Under the pieces are notes generated by a model, which was not told the origin of the DNA, made no database searches, and saw only the letters and a list, made by a program, of their open reading frames with translations. The position numbers and the translations under genes were made by a program. A DNA stretch of 64,000 nt from Trichomonas vaginalis G3. Its lineage: Eukaryota > Parabasalia > Trichomonadida > Trichomonadidae. Positions within the stretch are counted from its first letter, which is position 1. Each line of letters opens with the position of its first letter. Location: positions 12,914,522 to 12,978,521 of the forward strand of contig NC_067204.1 of NCBI RefSeq assembly GCF_026262505.1, read 5' to 3'. This document shows positions 28,240-38,884 of the stretch, piece after piece.

Positions 28240-31200
28240 ATGACAAATTACGAAGATATCGAAGCGAAGTACTTGAAATTACCAAAAGAAATATTCCAAG
28301 CAAAGCCATTAGTCAATTTAAACTTTTTCAACTTTGTTAATTCATACATTAAAGAAGAGGAAAATCAAACGGATATTAAGTCAACACCAAAGACAGCAGA
28401 CAAGCAAAAATCAATATTATTGCAAAAAGATCATGAGCCTAATACTACTAAAAATGCTCGTATTGCAGGATCTAAAGAAAATCAAATTTCAACTCCTCAA
28501 AGCAATAAGAATAAACCAATTCTTTCACCTGAACAAATTTCGAAGAATCAAAACAAGCAAAACTCGACACCGAAGTCACCATCTTCGCCAACAAATTCGA
28601 AGAAAAACCAAACATCAGCAAAGAATTCACCACGTTCAAAACAATCATCAGTTGTCGAAAGGAGCCTCCCTGCAGATGAGTTCCCAATTGATGTTCCTAC
28701 ATTAGGTGATTCCGGAAACCTCTCTGAAGCGTTGAAGCCAGAGAATCAAACACCTATCAAGGAATCAAAGACACCGCAGAAGAATACCGAAAAATCAACT
28801 CCAAAGGAAAAGTCAAATTCATCTCCATCAAAGTCTCCTAAAGAAAAGAAGGAAGAAAAAGAAAGACTCCGTGCCGAAAAGATCCAAAGAGAATTAGAAG
28901 AGAAACAGGCTCAAAAGCAGAAAGAAATTGAACAAAGTCCAAAGATGGATAAAAACCGTCAACGCGAGCTCGAGGCACAAAGGAGAGCCAAAGAAGAAGA
29001 GCTCATGGAACAAGAGTATCTCGAACTTCTTAAGGAGAAAGGCAATACGATCTTATCTCCTGCCAAAGAAGAAAAATCCAATGAAGAAGAAATTCAAAAG
29101 AAGAAAGCTGAGGAAGAAGCTGAACAAAAGAGGATTGAAGAGCAAAAGAAGAAGGCAGAAGAAGAGAGAAAGAAGCAGGAAGAAGAAAAGAAGAAGGCTG
29201 AGGAAGAAGCCGCGAGAAAGAAATTAGAAGAAGAAAGAAAATTAGCTGAGGAAGAAGCCCAAAGAAAGAAATTAGAAGAAGAGGAGAAGAAGGCTGAGGA
29301 AGAAGCCGAGAGAAAGAAGAAATTAGAAGAAGAAAGAAAGAAAGCAGAGGAAGAGGCTGAAGAACAAAGAAGAAGAGAAGAAAAAGCAGCAGAAGAGAAA
29401 AGAAAACAAAAGTACCAAGATGAAAAAAGGAAGGCTAAAGAAGAAGCAAAGGCAAAGAAGAATCATGACACACCTACTAAGTCTCCCAAAGAAAAACGTG
29501 AAAAGAAAGAGAAACAGATTGAAGAAAGAATTCTTAAGGAAGAAGAGGAGAAACAACCTCAAAGCCAAAAACAGATAGAGCAAGAGAAAAAGATGACTAA
29601 ACAAGACCAGCGCGATCTTGAAAGAGAAAGGAAACTTAAAGAGGAAGAAGAGATGGAAATGCAATTTCTTCAACTTCAAAAAGAGAAACAAAACAGATAT
29701 GCATCACCAGTCAAAGCTGATCACAATGAAAGCAAGGAAGGAGATAACGAGAGAAAGGTAAAGGAAGTCGAAGAAAAGAAGGCCAAAGAAGCTGAAGAAG
29801 AAGCAGAAAAGAAGAGATTAGAAGAAGAAGCTGCTGAAAAGAAGGCTAAAGAAGCTGCGGAAAAGAAGAGATTAGAAGAAGAAGCTGCTGCCGAAAAGAA
29901 GAGACAACAAGAAGAAGCCGAAAAGAAGGCTAAAGAAGCTGCTGAAAAGAAGAGATTAGAAGAAGAAGAAGCTGCGGAAAAGAAGAGATTAGAAGAAGAA
30001 GCTGCTGAAAAGAAGAGATTAGAAGAAGCTGAAAAGAAGAGACAACAAGAAGAAGCCGAAAAGAAGGCTAAAGAAGCTGCTGAAAAGAAGAGATTAGAAG
30101 AAGAAGAAGCTGCGGAAAAGAAGAGATTAGAAGAAGAAGCTGCTGAAAAGAAGAGATTAGAAGAAGCTGAAAAGAAGAGACAACAAGAAGAAGCCGAAAA
30201 GAAGAGATTAGAAGAAGAAGCTGCGGAAAAGAAGAGATTAGAAGGAGCTGCTGCCGAAAAGAAGAGACAACGAGAAGAAGCTGAAAAGAAGGCCAAAGAA
30301 GAAGCAGATAGAAAGGCCAAAGAAGAAGCAGATAGAAAGGCTAAAGAAGAAGCAGATAGAAAGGCCAAAGAAGAAGCTGAAAAGAAGGCTAAGGAAGAAG
30401 CTGAAAAGAAGAGACAACAAGAGGAAGCTGCTAAGAAGGCTAAGGAAGAAGCAGATAGAAAGGCTAAGGAAGAAGCTGCTAAGAAGGCTAAGGAAGAAGC
30501 AGATAGAAAGGCCAAAGAAGAAGCAGATAGAAAGGCTAAAGAAGAAGCAGATAGAAAGGCTAAGGAAGAAGCTGCTAAGAAGGCTAAGGAAGAAGCTGAA
30601 AAGAAGGCTAAGGAAGAAGCTGAAAAGAAGGCTAAGGAAGAAGCTGAAAAGAAGAGACAACAAGAGGAAGCTGCTAAGAAGGCTAAGGAAGAAGCAGATA
30701 GAAAGGCTAAGGAAGAAGCTGCTAAGAAGGCTAAGGAAGAAGCAGATAGAAAGGCTAAGGAAGAAGCTGCTAAGAAGGCTAAGGAAGAAGCTGAAAAGAA
30801 GGCTAAGGAAGAAGCTGAAAAGAAGAGACAACAAGAGGAAGCTGCTAAGAAGGCTAAGGAAGAGGCAGAAAGAAAGGCCAAAGAAGAGGCAGAAAGAAAG
30901 GCCAAAGAAGAAGCAGATAGAAAGAAGAAGGCAGCAGATTTGAAGAAGAAGCAGCAAGAAGAGGCCCAAGCAAAGAAAGCCAGGGAAGAAGAAGAGAAGA
31001 GAATGAAAGAAGAGGAAGAACTCGCACAAAAGAAGGCAGAGCAAGAAGCAATCGCGCGTCTTCAAGAAGAAAAGCGCCGCCAGGAAGAGTTAGATAACAA
31101 AAAGAAGCAACAAGAAGAAAACAAGAGAAAGCAAATGATGAACCAGAAGAAACAAGAACTCGAGAAGAAGAAAGCAGAAGAAATCAAGAAACGCCAGAAC

Positions 31201-32064
31201 GAAGAGAAGCAACAGAAGATCAACCAAGAAAAGCTTCAAAATGAAGAAAAGAAGCGTCAAAACGAAGAGAAACAAAATAATTTGAAGAAAGAGCAAAAGA
31301 ACAAAGAACTCAGCCAGAAACTTGAGCTTCTCGAGAAACAAAACAAAGAAACAGAAGAACTTCTCGAGTCAAATCTCAAGATACGTGATTTACCAAACGA
31401 TTTATCCATCGCTTTAGACAACTTAGAAGCCAAATCACAACAAAGTTCCAAAGCTTTTAACACAGCACAGAAGAAATACCAAGATGTCAAATCCCGGTCA
31501 ATTGTTTTGGGATCTGATGACGAATTAATTGACGTTGAACCACAAAACATCGTAGAAGAAGTTGAAGACAAAGTCAATGCACAAAAGATTATCGAATCAT
31601 CCAAATCAGTCATCAATTCACTGAACAAGAAACAACCAATTAAACCGCAAAATAGTTCAGAAAAGGCTGTATCAAATATCAAGTCGAATTTTGATGACGA
31701 AATAAAGAAGAGGAAAGACGATAAGATAAAGATGGATAAGGAAAACGAACAAATGGCTGAAGACCTTAAGATCAAGGAAAGAAATAGAATTACCAAGGAA
31801 TACATCGATGTCAAAACTGTAGAAAGAATTAATAAAATTATTGAAAAACAAAAAGATTATGATTCGCCGAAGAAATCATCGAATGCAGCCAAGAGCTTCA
31901 AGACAATACCTAATGTCGATCATATGCCTCCTGCTTTATCATTGACAGAAAAAGAACAATTAATTGCCAAAATTGATCAGAAATTCTTTTTGTCATCTGA
32001 AGTTTTAGCAATTTTGGCTTTGTTTATTATTATCCTTATTGCAGTGTATGTTGCCAAAATGTAA
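28240..32064 (+). CDS. Giant tail-anchored KEEA-repeat coiled-coil protein
   Basis: This 1,274-residue protein has a short folded-looking head (1-45), a Ser/Thr/Pro/Asn-rich region (50-200), a very long Glu/Lys/Ala coiled coil (about 200-1040) and a single C-terminal membrane helix ('LAILALFIIILIAVYVAKM'). It is therefore probably a tail-anchored protein facing the cytosol from the ER, Golgi or another membrane. Residues about 510-895 consist of 8-residue and 11-residue units such as KAKEEADR, KAKEEAEK and KKRLEEEA, encoded by nearly identical DNA units. Length and composition recall golgin-type or cytoskeletal linker proteins, but no family can be assigned. Sequence around the repeats (aa 900-1240) is unique and more complex. 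Confidence 0.85.
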   Translation: MTNYEDIEAKYLKLPKEIFQAKPLVNLNFFNFVNSYIKEEENQTDIKSTPKTADKQKSILLQKDHEPNTTKNARIAGSKENQISTPQSNKNKPILSPEQISKNQNKQNSTPKSPSSPTNSKKNQTSAKNSPRSKQSSVVERSLPADEFPIDVPTLGDSGNLSEALKPENQTPIKESKTPQKNTEKSTPKEKSNSSPSKSPKEKKEEKERLRAEKIQRELEEKQAQKQKEIEQSPKMDKNRQRELEAQRRAKEEELMEQEYLELLKEKGNTILSPAKEEKSNEEEIQKKKAEEEAEQKRIEEQKKKAEEERKKQEEEKKKAEEEAARKKLEEERKLAEEEAQRKKLEEEEKKAEEEAERKKKLEEERKKAEEEAEEQRRREEKAAEEKRKQKYQDEKRKAKEEAKAKKNHDTPTKSPKEKREKKEKQIEERILKEEEEKQPQSQKQIEQEKKMTKQDQRDLERERKLKEEEEMEMQFLQLQKEKQNRYASPVKADHNESKEGDNERKVKEVEEKKAKEAEEEAEKKRLEEEAAEKKAKEAAEKKRLEEEAAAEKKRQQEEAEKKAKEAAEKKRLEEEEAAEKKRLEEEAAEKKRLEEAEKKRQQEEAEKKAKEAAEKKRLEEEEAAEKKRLEEEAAEKKRLEEAEKKRQQEEAEKKRLEEEAAEKKRLEGAAAEKKRQREEAEKKAKEEADRKAKEEADRKAKEEADRKAKEEAEKKAKEEAEKKRQQEEAAKKAKEEADRKAKEEAAKKAKEEADRKAKEEADRKAKEEADRKAKEEAAKKAKEEAEKKAKEEAEKKAKEEAEKKRQQEEAAKKAKEEADRKAKEEAAKKAKEEADRKAKEEAAKKAKEEAEKKAKEEAEKKRQQEEAAKKAKEEAERKAKEEAERKAKEEADRKKKAADLKKKQQEEAQAKKAREEEEKRMKEEEELAQKKAEQEAIARLQEEKRRQEELDNKKKQQEENKRKQMMNQKKQELEKKKAEEIKKRQNEEKQQKINQEKLQNEEKKRQNEEKQNNLKKEQKNKELSQKLELLEKQNKETEELLESNLKIRDLPNDLSIALDNLEAKSQQSSKAFNTAQKKYQDVKSRSIVLGSDDELIDVEPQNIVEEVEDKVNAQKIIESSKSVINSLNKKQPIKPQNSSEKAVSNIKSNFDDEIKKRKDDKIKMDKENEQMAEDLKIKERNRITKEYIDVKTVERINKIIEKQKDYDSPKKSSNAAKSFKTIPNVDHMPPALSLTEKEQLIAKIDQKFFLSSEVLAILALFIIILIAVYVAKM
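29770..30930 (+). repeat. Coding tandem repeat of 24- and 33-bp KEEA units
   Basis: The DNA repeats units such as aaggctaaggaagaagct and agaagaagctgcggaaaag tens of times with few changes, including longer duplicated blocks (for example around 29940-30060 and 30060-30180). This fits expansion by unequal exchange. The reading frame is never disturbed. Confidence 0.9.
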
Positions 32065-32722
32065 ATTTTAATATATTTTGATACTTTTTTTATTATTTAT
32101 AAAATATTTCAAAAATGATGTACTATTTAAATTGAAATCAAGTTTTTGGAGTTATTACCAGCTGATATTGTATTTATTAATGAAATATAAAAAAAATAAT
32201 AAATACAAACAAATTTTTCATGGATATTAAGAATTTAATATTGAGAAATATATAATAAATTATCATCTATATGCAATGATACTAATGTTATTCTTAGTAT
32301 GGTAGATTTAATGAATGTGAGCGCATTTTGAATTGAATAACCATAATATATTCATTTGCCAATAGCCGTATGGATTTGTGCACAAATATGCATCAATACC
32401 AATGAGATGTTCTGCATTTTGCTCTTTTTTACTAATGATGCATTTGAATTGACAATTGGGAATGTGATCGATTATCAAAATGAGTTACCACTCATCAATA
32501 AACTATATCATTGAATTGTTGGTATATCAATTATTTTATATGAGGCATATTTGATGGATTGAGAAATCGCTGACTTTCTCAATTCACTTCTGACTTTTTT
32601 TGGCCAAATCGGAATAAACAATTATCTCATTATAAAGAATAAATTTCGCATAGTTTTTGATCATGATATTTTTTCGGTTGGTTTTACAAATTCAATTAAT
32701 TGAAAAAAAAATTGAATCGATT
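32065..32722. other. Intergenic, no gene seen
   Basis: A+T-rich DNA, no recognisable feature except the Inr at its right end. Confidence 0.6.
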
Positions 32723-32730
32723 TCATTCAA
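32723..32730 (+). promoter_or_regulatory. Inr TCATTCAA
   Basis: The +1 A is at 32725, 17 nt before the ATG at 32742. Confidence 0.6.
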
Positions 32731-32741
32731 CAGATTTTACG

Positions 32742-33125
32742 ATGAACGAGTTCGCCGAGGCCATCCTAGAGAAGAATTTCATCCAGAAGATGAATTCCAG
32801 CGACTATAAAGCTAAGCATTCCAAAGAATTGCAATGGCTAAATTTTGTCTTCGGTCATAAAGTTAACTATTCAATCATTCGCTCGATTTGCATGATGTTA
32901 GCAGAAGCCATAGGTCTACATTTCGGACGAGAATGCTACAGACGTAAATCTACATGTTTCTTCTGGTTACACCTTTATTTTAAGGAGATACAGGATTATC
33001 TGTCATATCATTCAATTTCAATGGAATTTACAGATGGCTCCAGGATATGTATACGCCCTTTTTCAGAACTTTCACCTGAACTTAATTCCCCACATGTTCC
33101 GTTCAATGATCTTGATCATATGTAA
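32742..33125 (+). CDS. Small unknown protein, possibly nucleic-acid binding
   Basis: This 127-residue protein (MNEFAEAILEKNF...FNDLDHM) shows no family I recognise. The middle part is helical and basic (about 65-90: 'LHFGRECYRRKSTCFFWLHLYF') and the C-terminus is acidic/Pro-rich. The codons are used normally, an Inr lies 17 nt upstream of the ATG and the frame is uninterrupted, so the gene is probably real. The compact helical-basic layout would suit a small DNA- or RNA-binding protein, but that is speculation. Confidence 0.65.
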   Translation: MNEFAEAILEKNFIQKMNSSDYKAKHSKELQWLNFVFGHKVNYSIIRSICMMLAEAIGLHFGRECYRRKSTCFFWLHLYFKEIQDYLSYHSISMEFTDGSRICIRPFSELSPELNSPHVPFNDLDHM

Positions 33126-33822
33126 TTATGATTAGCGTTATTCGCCACAGCATCGTATGGCATTCATCTTGTTTATTTTTATTTACAATTTTTTAAAAAT
33201 TGATATATATTTAATTCCTATTAATATTTATATTTTTGGCCATCAAAACAACTGTTCACATACTGATTGTGATTTGCAAAGTTTTTATTTTTTTAGATAA
33301 GATTTTTTTTTTCCTTTTTATATTTCATAGCATTGTTGTAATACTATTTATCCTTATCCATAATGAATGTTCACTTAAATAGTAATGAAGTGCTGAATCA
33401 TATTGATCGAATAGTTTATATTAGAATCGATTTGATCGAATAATTTAAATATGAATCATATTGATCATATATATGGCAATTTTTTAAATAGAATAACTCG
33501 GATTCCAGATAAAGAATAACAATTTCAAAATCATTCAAAATTAAAGATCGATTGAGATCCAAATAGGAGTCACGTGTTGTAGAATTCTCTAGCTAGTTAT
33601 ACTTTTCAATATTATACAAGAAGTAATTTTATCCCCACAAATTATTGCCATAATTATCGCAAAAAAAAATCGTAAAAAGATAAATTTGATGTCAATAAAC
33701 TATATTATAAGATTTTTTTTATTTACCAAAACGATACACAAAGATTATTCATTTCTGATTTTGATTATAAATCAGAGTCAGAAAATTTTCATAAAAACCT
33801 GACTTTCCACTTTTTGGTAAAT
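33126..33822. other. Intergenic, no gene seen
   Basis: Very A+T-rich, with repeated 'gatcgaataatttaa/gaatcatattgatc' snippets near 33395-33470. No gene. Confidence 0.6.
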
Positions 33823-34266
33823 TTAAAAAACAGAAGGAATACCATTATCCTCTGCACCTTTCCTGCATGCACATTTATATTCTTCTGAATAATGTATATT
33901 TTTCTTTTTATCTCTGTATTCTTTTGTCATTTTATAGATAATGCATTGTATTAATTTTCCATTCACGTCTATTTTCTGAATAAAACGGAAATATTGTTCA
34001 GGATAGCTTTCGTATGCATCCAAATTTTTTAACTCATTTTTATTTACTTTCCATACAAGTCCATTAACATTTTCCATCATTGTTTCGTCAATATCTGCAT
34101 ATTTGGCTTCAACAACCTGATAATTGTGTAAAACTCCTTTTCCAATTTTTATACCTGTTGGACATCTAACAGACATCTGCTCTAAGTTCATGTTAGAGCC
34201 ATAGGCGAAATAAAAATAATAATCATCGTTTGACTTTGCTGTTTCTATATCATAATTGTAATCCAT
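33823..34266 (-). CDS. Gamma-glutamylcyclotransferase/AIG2-like protein
   Basis: This 147-residue protein has the cyclotransferase-like fold. It carries the substrate-binding loop 'YFAYGSNMN' (Y22-GSNM26) and the catalytic acid region 'LDAYESYPEQYFR' (E86), spaced as in the family. Enzymes of this type release 5-oxoproline from gamma-glutamyl amino acids, gamma-glutamylamines or glutathione; the substrate cannot be told from sequence. Length is normal for the family. 'IYKMTKEYRDKK' is the usual late strand. It is a single gene facing away from its right neighbour; no Inr is clear. Bacterial and protist versions are similar, so lateral origin is possible but not shown. Confidence 0.85.
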   Translation of the reverse strand: MDYNYDIETAKSNDDYYFYFAYGSNMNLEQMSVRCPTGIKIGKGVLHNYQVVEAKYADIDETMMENVNGLVWKVNKNELKNLDAYESYPEQYFRFIQKIDVNGKLIQCIIYKMTKEYRDKKKNIHYSEEYKCACRKGAEDNGIPSVF

Positions 34267-34930
34267 GTGTTAAAATATTTAATAATTTATCCGGCCAAAT
34301 AAATTTTATCGTTTTATCCTTTTAGTTCAACAATTTCTAATAAAGAAGGTATTTACATCATATGTTTAACATCACAATAATGGTATATGTGGGATGGTAT
34401 TGATAATTGTTCACTTATCATTCATTATTGATGAATTAAATTCATATATCTAAATAAATCTTCAGTGCCAAAAATTTCTCTTCAGGAGAACCTTCCATTG
34501 AAATGTTTTAATAATTTTGGATATTTCAAACGTATATTGGAATAATTCAATCAAAAATGAATTAAAACTGAAAAAGATATGCGCAAATATGAAGTATTTA
34601 ACTAACCACAGAATATTTAGATGTTCATTTGTGCTTCTATAATAAAGAATCGGGATGTTCTACCAAAAAATGAATCGATAAAGCAAAATTTTAAAACGAA
34701 AGAGAAGGATAGTAACGAGACATGGGAGTTATCTTACTTTGCAAGATTTAACTATCAACACAAAGGACGTTGATGAAATATGAACTCAACAATTTGCATC
34801 ATCATAATTTTTTTTTACTTTTGCCAATGTAAAAAAATTAATTTCAATTTTCGGATATAAATGATAACGAATCATAACTCATTTTATGTTTATTTTTATC
34901 AAGCTCATAAGTAAACGGTCAAAAGCAGAC
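34267..34930. other. Intergenic, no gene seen
   Basis: No gene. An intron-like 3' motif actaaccacag (34601-34611) occurs without any coding context and is taken as chance. Confidence 0.55.
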
Positions 34931-34938
34931 TCATTCAA
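34931..34938 (+). promoter_or_regulatory. Inr TCATTCAA
   Basis: The +1 A is at 34933, 16 nt before the ATG at 34949. It favours that ATG over the in-frame ATG at 34886. Confidence 0.6.
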
Positions 34939-34948
34939 ATTTTATCTC

Positions 34949-37900
34949 ATGAGTTTTCCTAGGGACGAAAGAGATAAAAAGCCAAAATATCAGCAATTCG
35001 TCAGCGGGCTTTATAACCCGCCGCGCGGACCATATGCAAACCTTGCACAATATCCAGCTTCGAAAATTCATTATACCGTTCGATCTTATCAGCCTCCTAA
35101 ACGCACCACATCTCCAAACAATCGCAGTAGTCCATTTCAATATTCGCAGCAGCCAACATACTCATCAAATAATTATTTCCACGGTCCAACAAATTCTCCT
35201 GTAAACCAGCCAAGATACGGCCAAAAACAAAATTCAATTCCAGTTTATCAGGCTTCCACTGGAAATTCCGGAAAATTCAATGCACAACCACAGAATTTTT
35301 CAAGCAAATACTTCAACAATCATCAAACTCAACAAAAGCCAGTTAGTCCCATAATGCAAAAGAAATACGATCTTAAATCACTCCTTCAAGATAGCTTTTC
35401 TTCATCAGATTCAGATTCTTTAGATTCATTTTTGCCACAAAAGAATTCATCTTATAAGGGTACAACGAAATCAATTAACCCTCCACATCTCATGACACGC
35501 GAAGAAATTGATGAACTTCTAGAAGACTCTTCTGACTCAGATTTCGAAGATAGACTTAGAATCAACTCCATCAAATCTAATAAATCAGTACCAAGGAAGC
35601 ACAGCATCGTTCCAATTTACGATCTTAGCTCTTCATCTGATTCTAGTGAAGATGATGAAATTCTTCGCAGATTTTCATCAAAGAAACGCCAAACTTCAAT
35701 AAGAGACAATAAGAGTCAGAAGCGTCCATCAAGTTTCAAGAATCGTGAAGAAGATTTCGATGATAGTTCAGATGATTCAACTCCAGCACCTCGTAAGCAA
35801 GATCGCAAGGCAAGTCATGCTTACCCAATTGATTTATCTGATGATTCAAGTTCTATTTCCAGTATTGACCTTCCATCCAAATATTCTCAGCCAAAGAAGT
35901 CCAAACACTCAATCCATCAGAAGAAGACTGTCAGTGGTATTTTAGAAATCACAGATTCATACTCCGATGAATCTTTATTGCCAACTGATTCTTATTCTCA
36001 GAAATCTTCCCAGAAACCAGGAAAATCAGCACGCAATACCTCTAAATCAAAGCCAATGAAATCATCCTCCATCAGCGTTACCTCTTCTTTCGATTCCGAA
36101 ATGAGCAATTCATCAAATCTCAAGAAAGAAGACCAGAAAGCGGCCAAGCCAAACGCCAGATCAATTATATACGATACCGATTCTGATACCAGTGTTTCTG
36201 ACTTCATTGCCAGACAATCCGCCAAAATCAAGAATCTTACAAAGAAAATTTCGGATTCCAACAAACCAGAAGAGCCAAAGAAGGAAGAAAAGGAAGAACC
36301 AGCTGCTAGATCTCGTGAAATCATCAACAGGATCAAGCAAGGACTTCCTGTTGACTCAGAAGATTCAAATGAAGAAATTTCCAGCATTTCCGACCAACCA
36401 AAGTCAATTTTGAAGAATCCAAAGGCCACAAAAACCCGTGAAGTCACGATTTCTTCAGATTCCAGTGACTTTGTTGTTGAATCTCAAGACAAAAAGTCCG
36501 AAACCAAGTCATCACCACTTTTAGATGAAGATGACGGTGACGAAATGTCTTCTGCTGACGAACTCATCAAGAGAGTCAATGCAAGAATCGCTGGATTCTC
36601 TCCTTCAAAGCAGAATCAGCAACAACAAAAAGATTCTGACTCAAAATCGTCACTTTTTGACGAAGAAGAGAAACAACCACCAAAGAAAGAATCTCCACAC
36701 AAAGCGAGACAAGCCATTATCAAGAAAGTCGAAGAAGAAGAGGAAAACGACGAGAACGATTTCGAAGAAGACACAAATCAATCCCAGAAAGAAGAAGAAG
36801 AACAAAACAACGAAGAAATAAAGAAAGACGACTTTGATGATTCCCCAATGCAAGATCCAACAGACGAAGACACTTACAAAGAAGAGGAATACGCACAGAA
36901 GATCACCAAGCTCCAGAAATTCATCAAATCCATCAAAATCGCTGAAGAAGAAGATGAAGAAGAAGAAAAATTCAATGATGATGAACAATTTAATGATGAA
37001 GCATCAAATATCGATCAGGAACTAAATACATCATTGAAGAAGAACAACTTGAACAAGATCAATCTACAAGACATTGCTGAGGATGAAGAGGAAGAACAGA
37101 TTCCTTTGAAGGCAGCTCCGAAAATTAAAGTCGGATCATCAAACACTTCGATACAAAAAATTGGTGATGATGTAATTATCGAAAGAGATTCGGAGAAAGA
37201 TGAAATTAGATTCTCTGGACCTCCTTCTCCAACAGCTCCTTCGTTTGCTGAATCAACTGATTCCGAAAAGAAGAAAGAAGATGCAAACGAAGGAAGCGAA
37301 GTTTTACCTCCAAATGATGAAGAAAATTCTGGAATTGAACCAGTCGAAGAAGATGAAATTGATGAGGAAGAACTGAAGAAATTGATTGCACAGCAATTAC
37401 CTGAAGAAGAAGAAGATTTAGATGAAAACCTTGTTGTTAAAGGAACACAAACACCAGAGAAATCTCCAAGAGAACAACCAAAGAAAGAACAAAAAGTTGA
37501 AGAGGAAGAAGAAGATTCGTTGGATGCTTCAGAACTAATGAAGAAAATCGATGAATTGGATCAACTCAGTTTTAAAATACAAGAAGACGAAAAGAGATCG
37601 CAATCACAAATAATGAATGAATCAAAACATGAAGAAGAAGAGGAAGAAGACTTCATCAAAAGCTTGGAAAAGAGAGTTGCACAAAGAAAAGCTGAATTAG
37701 AAGATAATTCCGAAGAAGAAGAAAAAGAAAATCAAATTCAAATTCAAAAAGTTGAAGAAGAAGAGGAAGATGATGGTGAAGATTTCATCAAGAGTTTAGA
37801 AAGAAAAGTTGCAGAAAAGAAGGCAGAATTAGAAGAAAACTCAGATGAAGAAGATGAAGAAGAAAAAGAAAAAGAGCAAGAAGTAAATGAAGAAAATGAA

Positions 37901-38416
37901 GATGATGATGATGAAAATGATTTCATCAAAAGTTTGGAAAAAAGAGTTGCACAGAAAAGAGCAGAATTAGAAGAAAATTCAGAGGAAGAAGATGATGATG
38001 AAAATGATCTCATCAAAGATCTTGAAAAGAGAGTTTCTCAAATCAAAGAACAAAAAGAAGAGGAAGAAGAGGAAGATGATGATTTCGACATCGAAAAATT
38101 CAAGAAAGAAAACAACATCCATTTATCTGATGATGATGAGGAAGAAGAAAATAAGGAACAAAATAAAACAAAGAACTCCAACATCGTTATAAATGATGCT
38201 GAATTAATGAAGAGCAATGATGAGGAAATCGATGAAGAAATATCAGCAAATTCAGCTGATTTGCAAACTCAAACAAAAGAAGAAAAAGAAGGAATCTACA
38301 TGAAATTGTCGAAGGATGAAATCGACAATGAAGAAGAGGATGACTTTGATGATGACACTTACATTAAGAAGGCTTTGGAGGCATTCGGTGAAGAAATCTC
38401 TGATGAAGACATTTAA
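34949..38416 (+). CDS. Large acidic Ser/Glu-rich repeat protein
   Basis: From the ATG at 34949 the protein has 1,155 residues; an in-frame ATG at 34886 would add 21, but the Inr lies between the two. The first 130 residues are Pro/Gln/Asn/Tyr-rich. Next come many 'SSDSD/DSS' acidic-serine clusters (about 140-480) that look like casein-kinase-2 targets, then long Glu/Asp runs. Four related units, 'DFIKSLEKRVAQ' followed by KAELEENSEEE-type sequence, occur at about 901-1040. The whole is predicted to be disordered with short helices. Such proteins often bind histones, tubulin or cytoskeletal filaments, but I cannot assign a family. No membrane segment. Confidence 0.8.
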   Translation: MSFPRDERDKKPKYQQFVSGLYNPPRGPYANLAQYPASKIHYTVRSYQPPKRTTSPNNRSSPFQYSQQPTYSSNNYFHGPTNSPVNQPRYGQKQNSIPVYQASTGNSGKFNAQPQNFSSKYFNNHQTQQKPVSPIMQKKYDLKSLLQDSFSSSDSDSLDSFLPQKNSSYKGTTKSINPPHLMTREEIDELLEDSSDSDFEDRLRINSIKSNKSVPRKHSIVPIYDLSSSSDSSEDDEILRRFSSKKRQTSIRDNKSQKRPSSFKNREEDFDDSSDDSTPAPRKQDRKASHAYPIDLSDDSSSISSIDLPSKYSQPKKSKHSIHQKKTVSGILEITDSYSDESLLPTDSYSQKSSQKPGKSARNTSKSKPMKSSSISVTSSFDSEMSNSSNLKKEDQKAAKPNARSIIYDTDSDTSVSDFIARQSAKIKNLTKKISDSNKPEEPKKEEKEEPAARSREIINRIKQGLPVDSEDSNEEISSISDQPKSILKNPKATKTREVTISSDSSDFVVESQDKKSETKSSPLLDEDDGDEMSSADELIKRVNARIAGFSPSKQNQQQQKDSDSKSSLFDEEEKQPPKKESPHKARQAIIKKVEEEEENDENDFEEDTNQSQKEEEEQNNEEIKKDDFDDSPMQDPTDEDTYKEEEYAQKITKLQKFIKSIKIAEEEDEEEEKFNDDEQFNDEASNIDQELNTSLKKNNLNKINLQDIAEDEEEEQIPLKAAPKIKVGSSNTSIQKIGDDVIIERDSEKDEIRFSGPPSPTAPSFAESTDSEKKKEDANEGSEVLPPNDEENSGIEPVEEDEIDEEELKKLIAQQLPEEEEDLDENLVVKGTQTPEKSPREQPKKEQKVEEEEEDSLDASELMKKIDELDQLSFKIQEDEKRSQSQIMNESKHEEEEEEDFIKSLEKRVAQRKAELEDNSEEEEKENQIQIQKVEEEEEDDGEDFIKSLERKVAEKKAELEENSDEEDEEEKEKEQEVNEENEDDDDENDFIKSLEKRVAQKRAELEENSEEEDDDENDLIKDLEKRVSQIKEQKEEEEEEDDDFDIEKFKKENNIHLSDDDEEEENKEQNKTKNSNIVINDAELMKSNDEEIDEEISANSADLQTQTKEEKEGIYMKLSKDEIDNEEEDDFDDDTYIKKALEAFGEEISDEDI
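37650..38060 (+). repeat. Four FIKSLEKRV coding repeats
   Basis: Four units of about 85-130 bp begin near 37651, 37783, 37919 and 38001. Each encodes an acidic run followed by F/LIKSLEKRVAQ and an Ala-Glu-Leu-Glu helix. The last unit is the most diverged (LIKDLEKRVSQ). Confidence 0.8.
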
Positions 38417-38884
38417 TTTAATTTAATTTTATTTTATTATTTTTGTATCACAATTTTTTTTTATTTTATCGTTACGTCTAAATATTATTCATTTATATTT
38501 CAGTGTTTTAGTAAGTCAAGCCCTAGTATTTGTAATGACAAGACAGAGGTAACAATAATCTTTATTTCAAAGTTCGTTTTTGTTATATGATACTCCAATA
38601 AAAGGTATAAGAATAAGGCATAGATTGTTTTCATTTTGATAGAATGCAATCAATACGAAATTCAATTTGTTCAAAATTTATATTAATTAGGCAAATAAGA
38701 TAAATTATTTGTTGACTTATAAATTGTATAAAAAACTTATATTTTGGTTCTTATGCACATTATTAAAAGATAAATTTATATATAAACATTGTTTGAGTAT
38801 AAATTTCAATATGTACTTATGGAACTATGAATAAAAACTGTTTGCATATATAATATACATGGTAACATAACAAAATTTTAAATT
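38417..38884. other. Intergenic between convergent genes, no gene seen
   Basis: T-rich sequence after the acidic gene, then A+T-rich DNA with nothing recognisable. Confidence 0.6.

Noticed and set aside
28077-28340. An 87-codon frame before and into the KEEA gene
   Set aside because: It overlaps the well-supported Inr and start at 28221/28240 in another frame; no family resemblance.
29721-31065. Long minus-strand frames (up to 394 codons) opposite the KEEA gene
   Set aside because: They are mirror translations of the repeat (Ser/Leu/Phe-rich), with no Inr and no complexity of their own.
34601-34611. actaaccacag, like the trichomonad 3' splice motif
   Set aside because: No GTATGT-type 5' site at a suitable distance and no coding sequence on either side.
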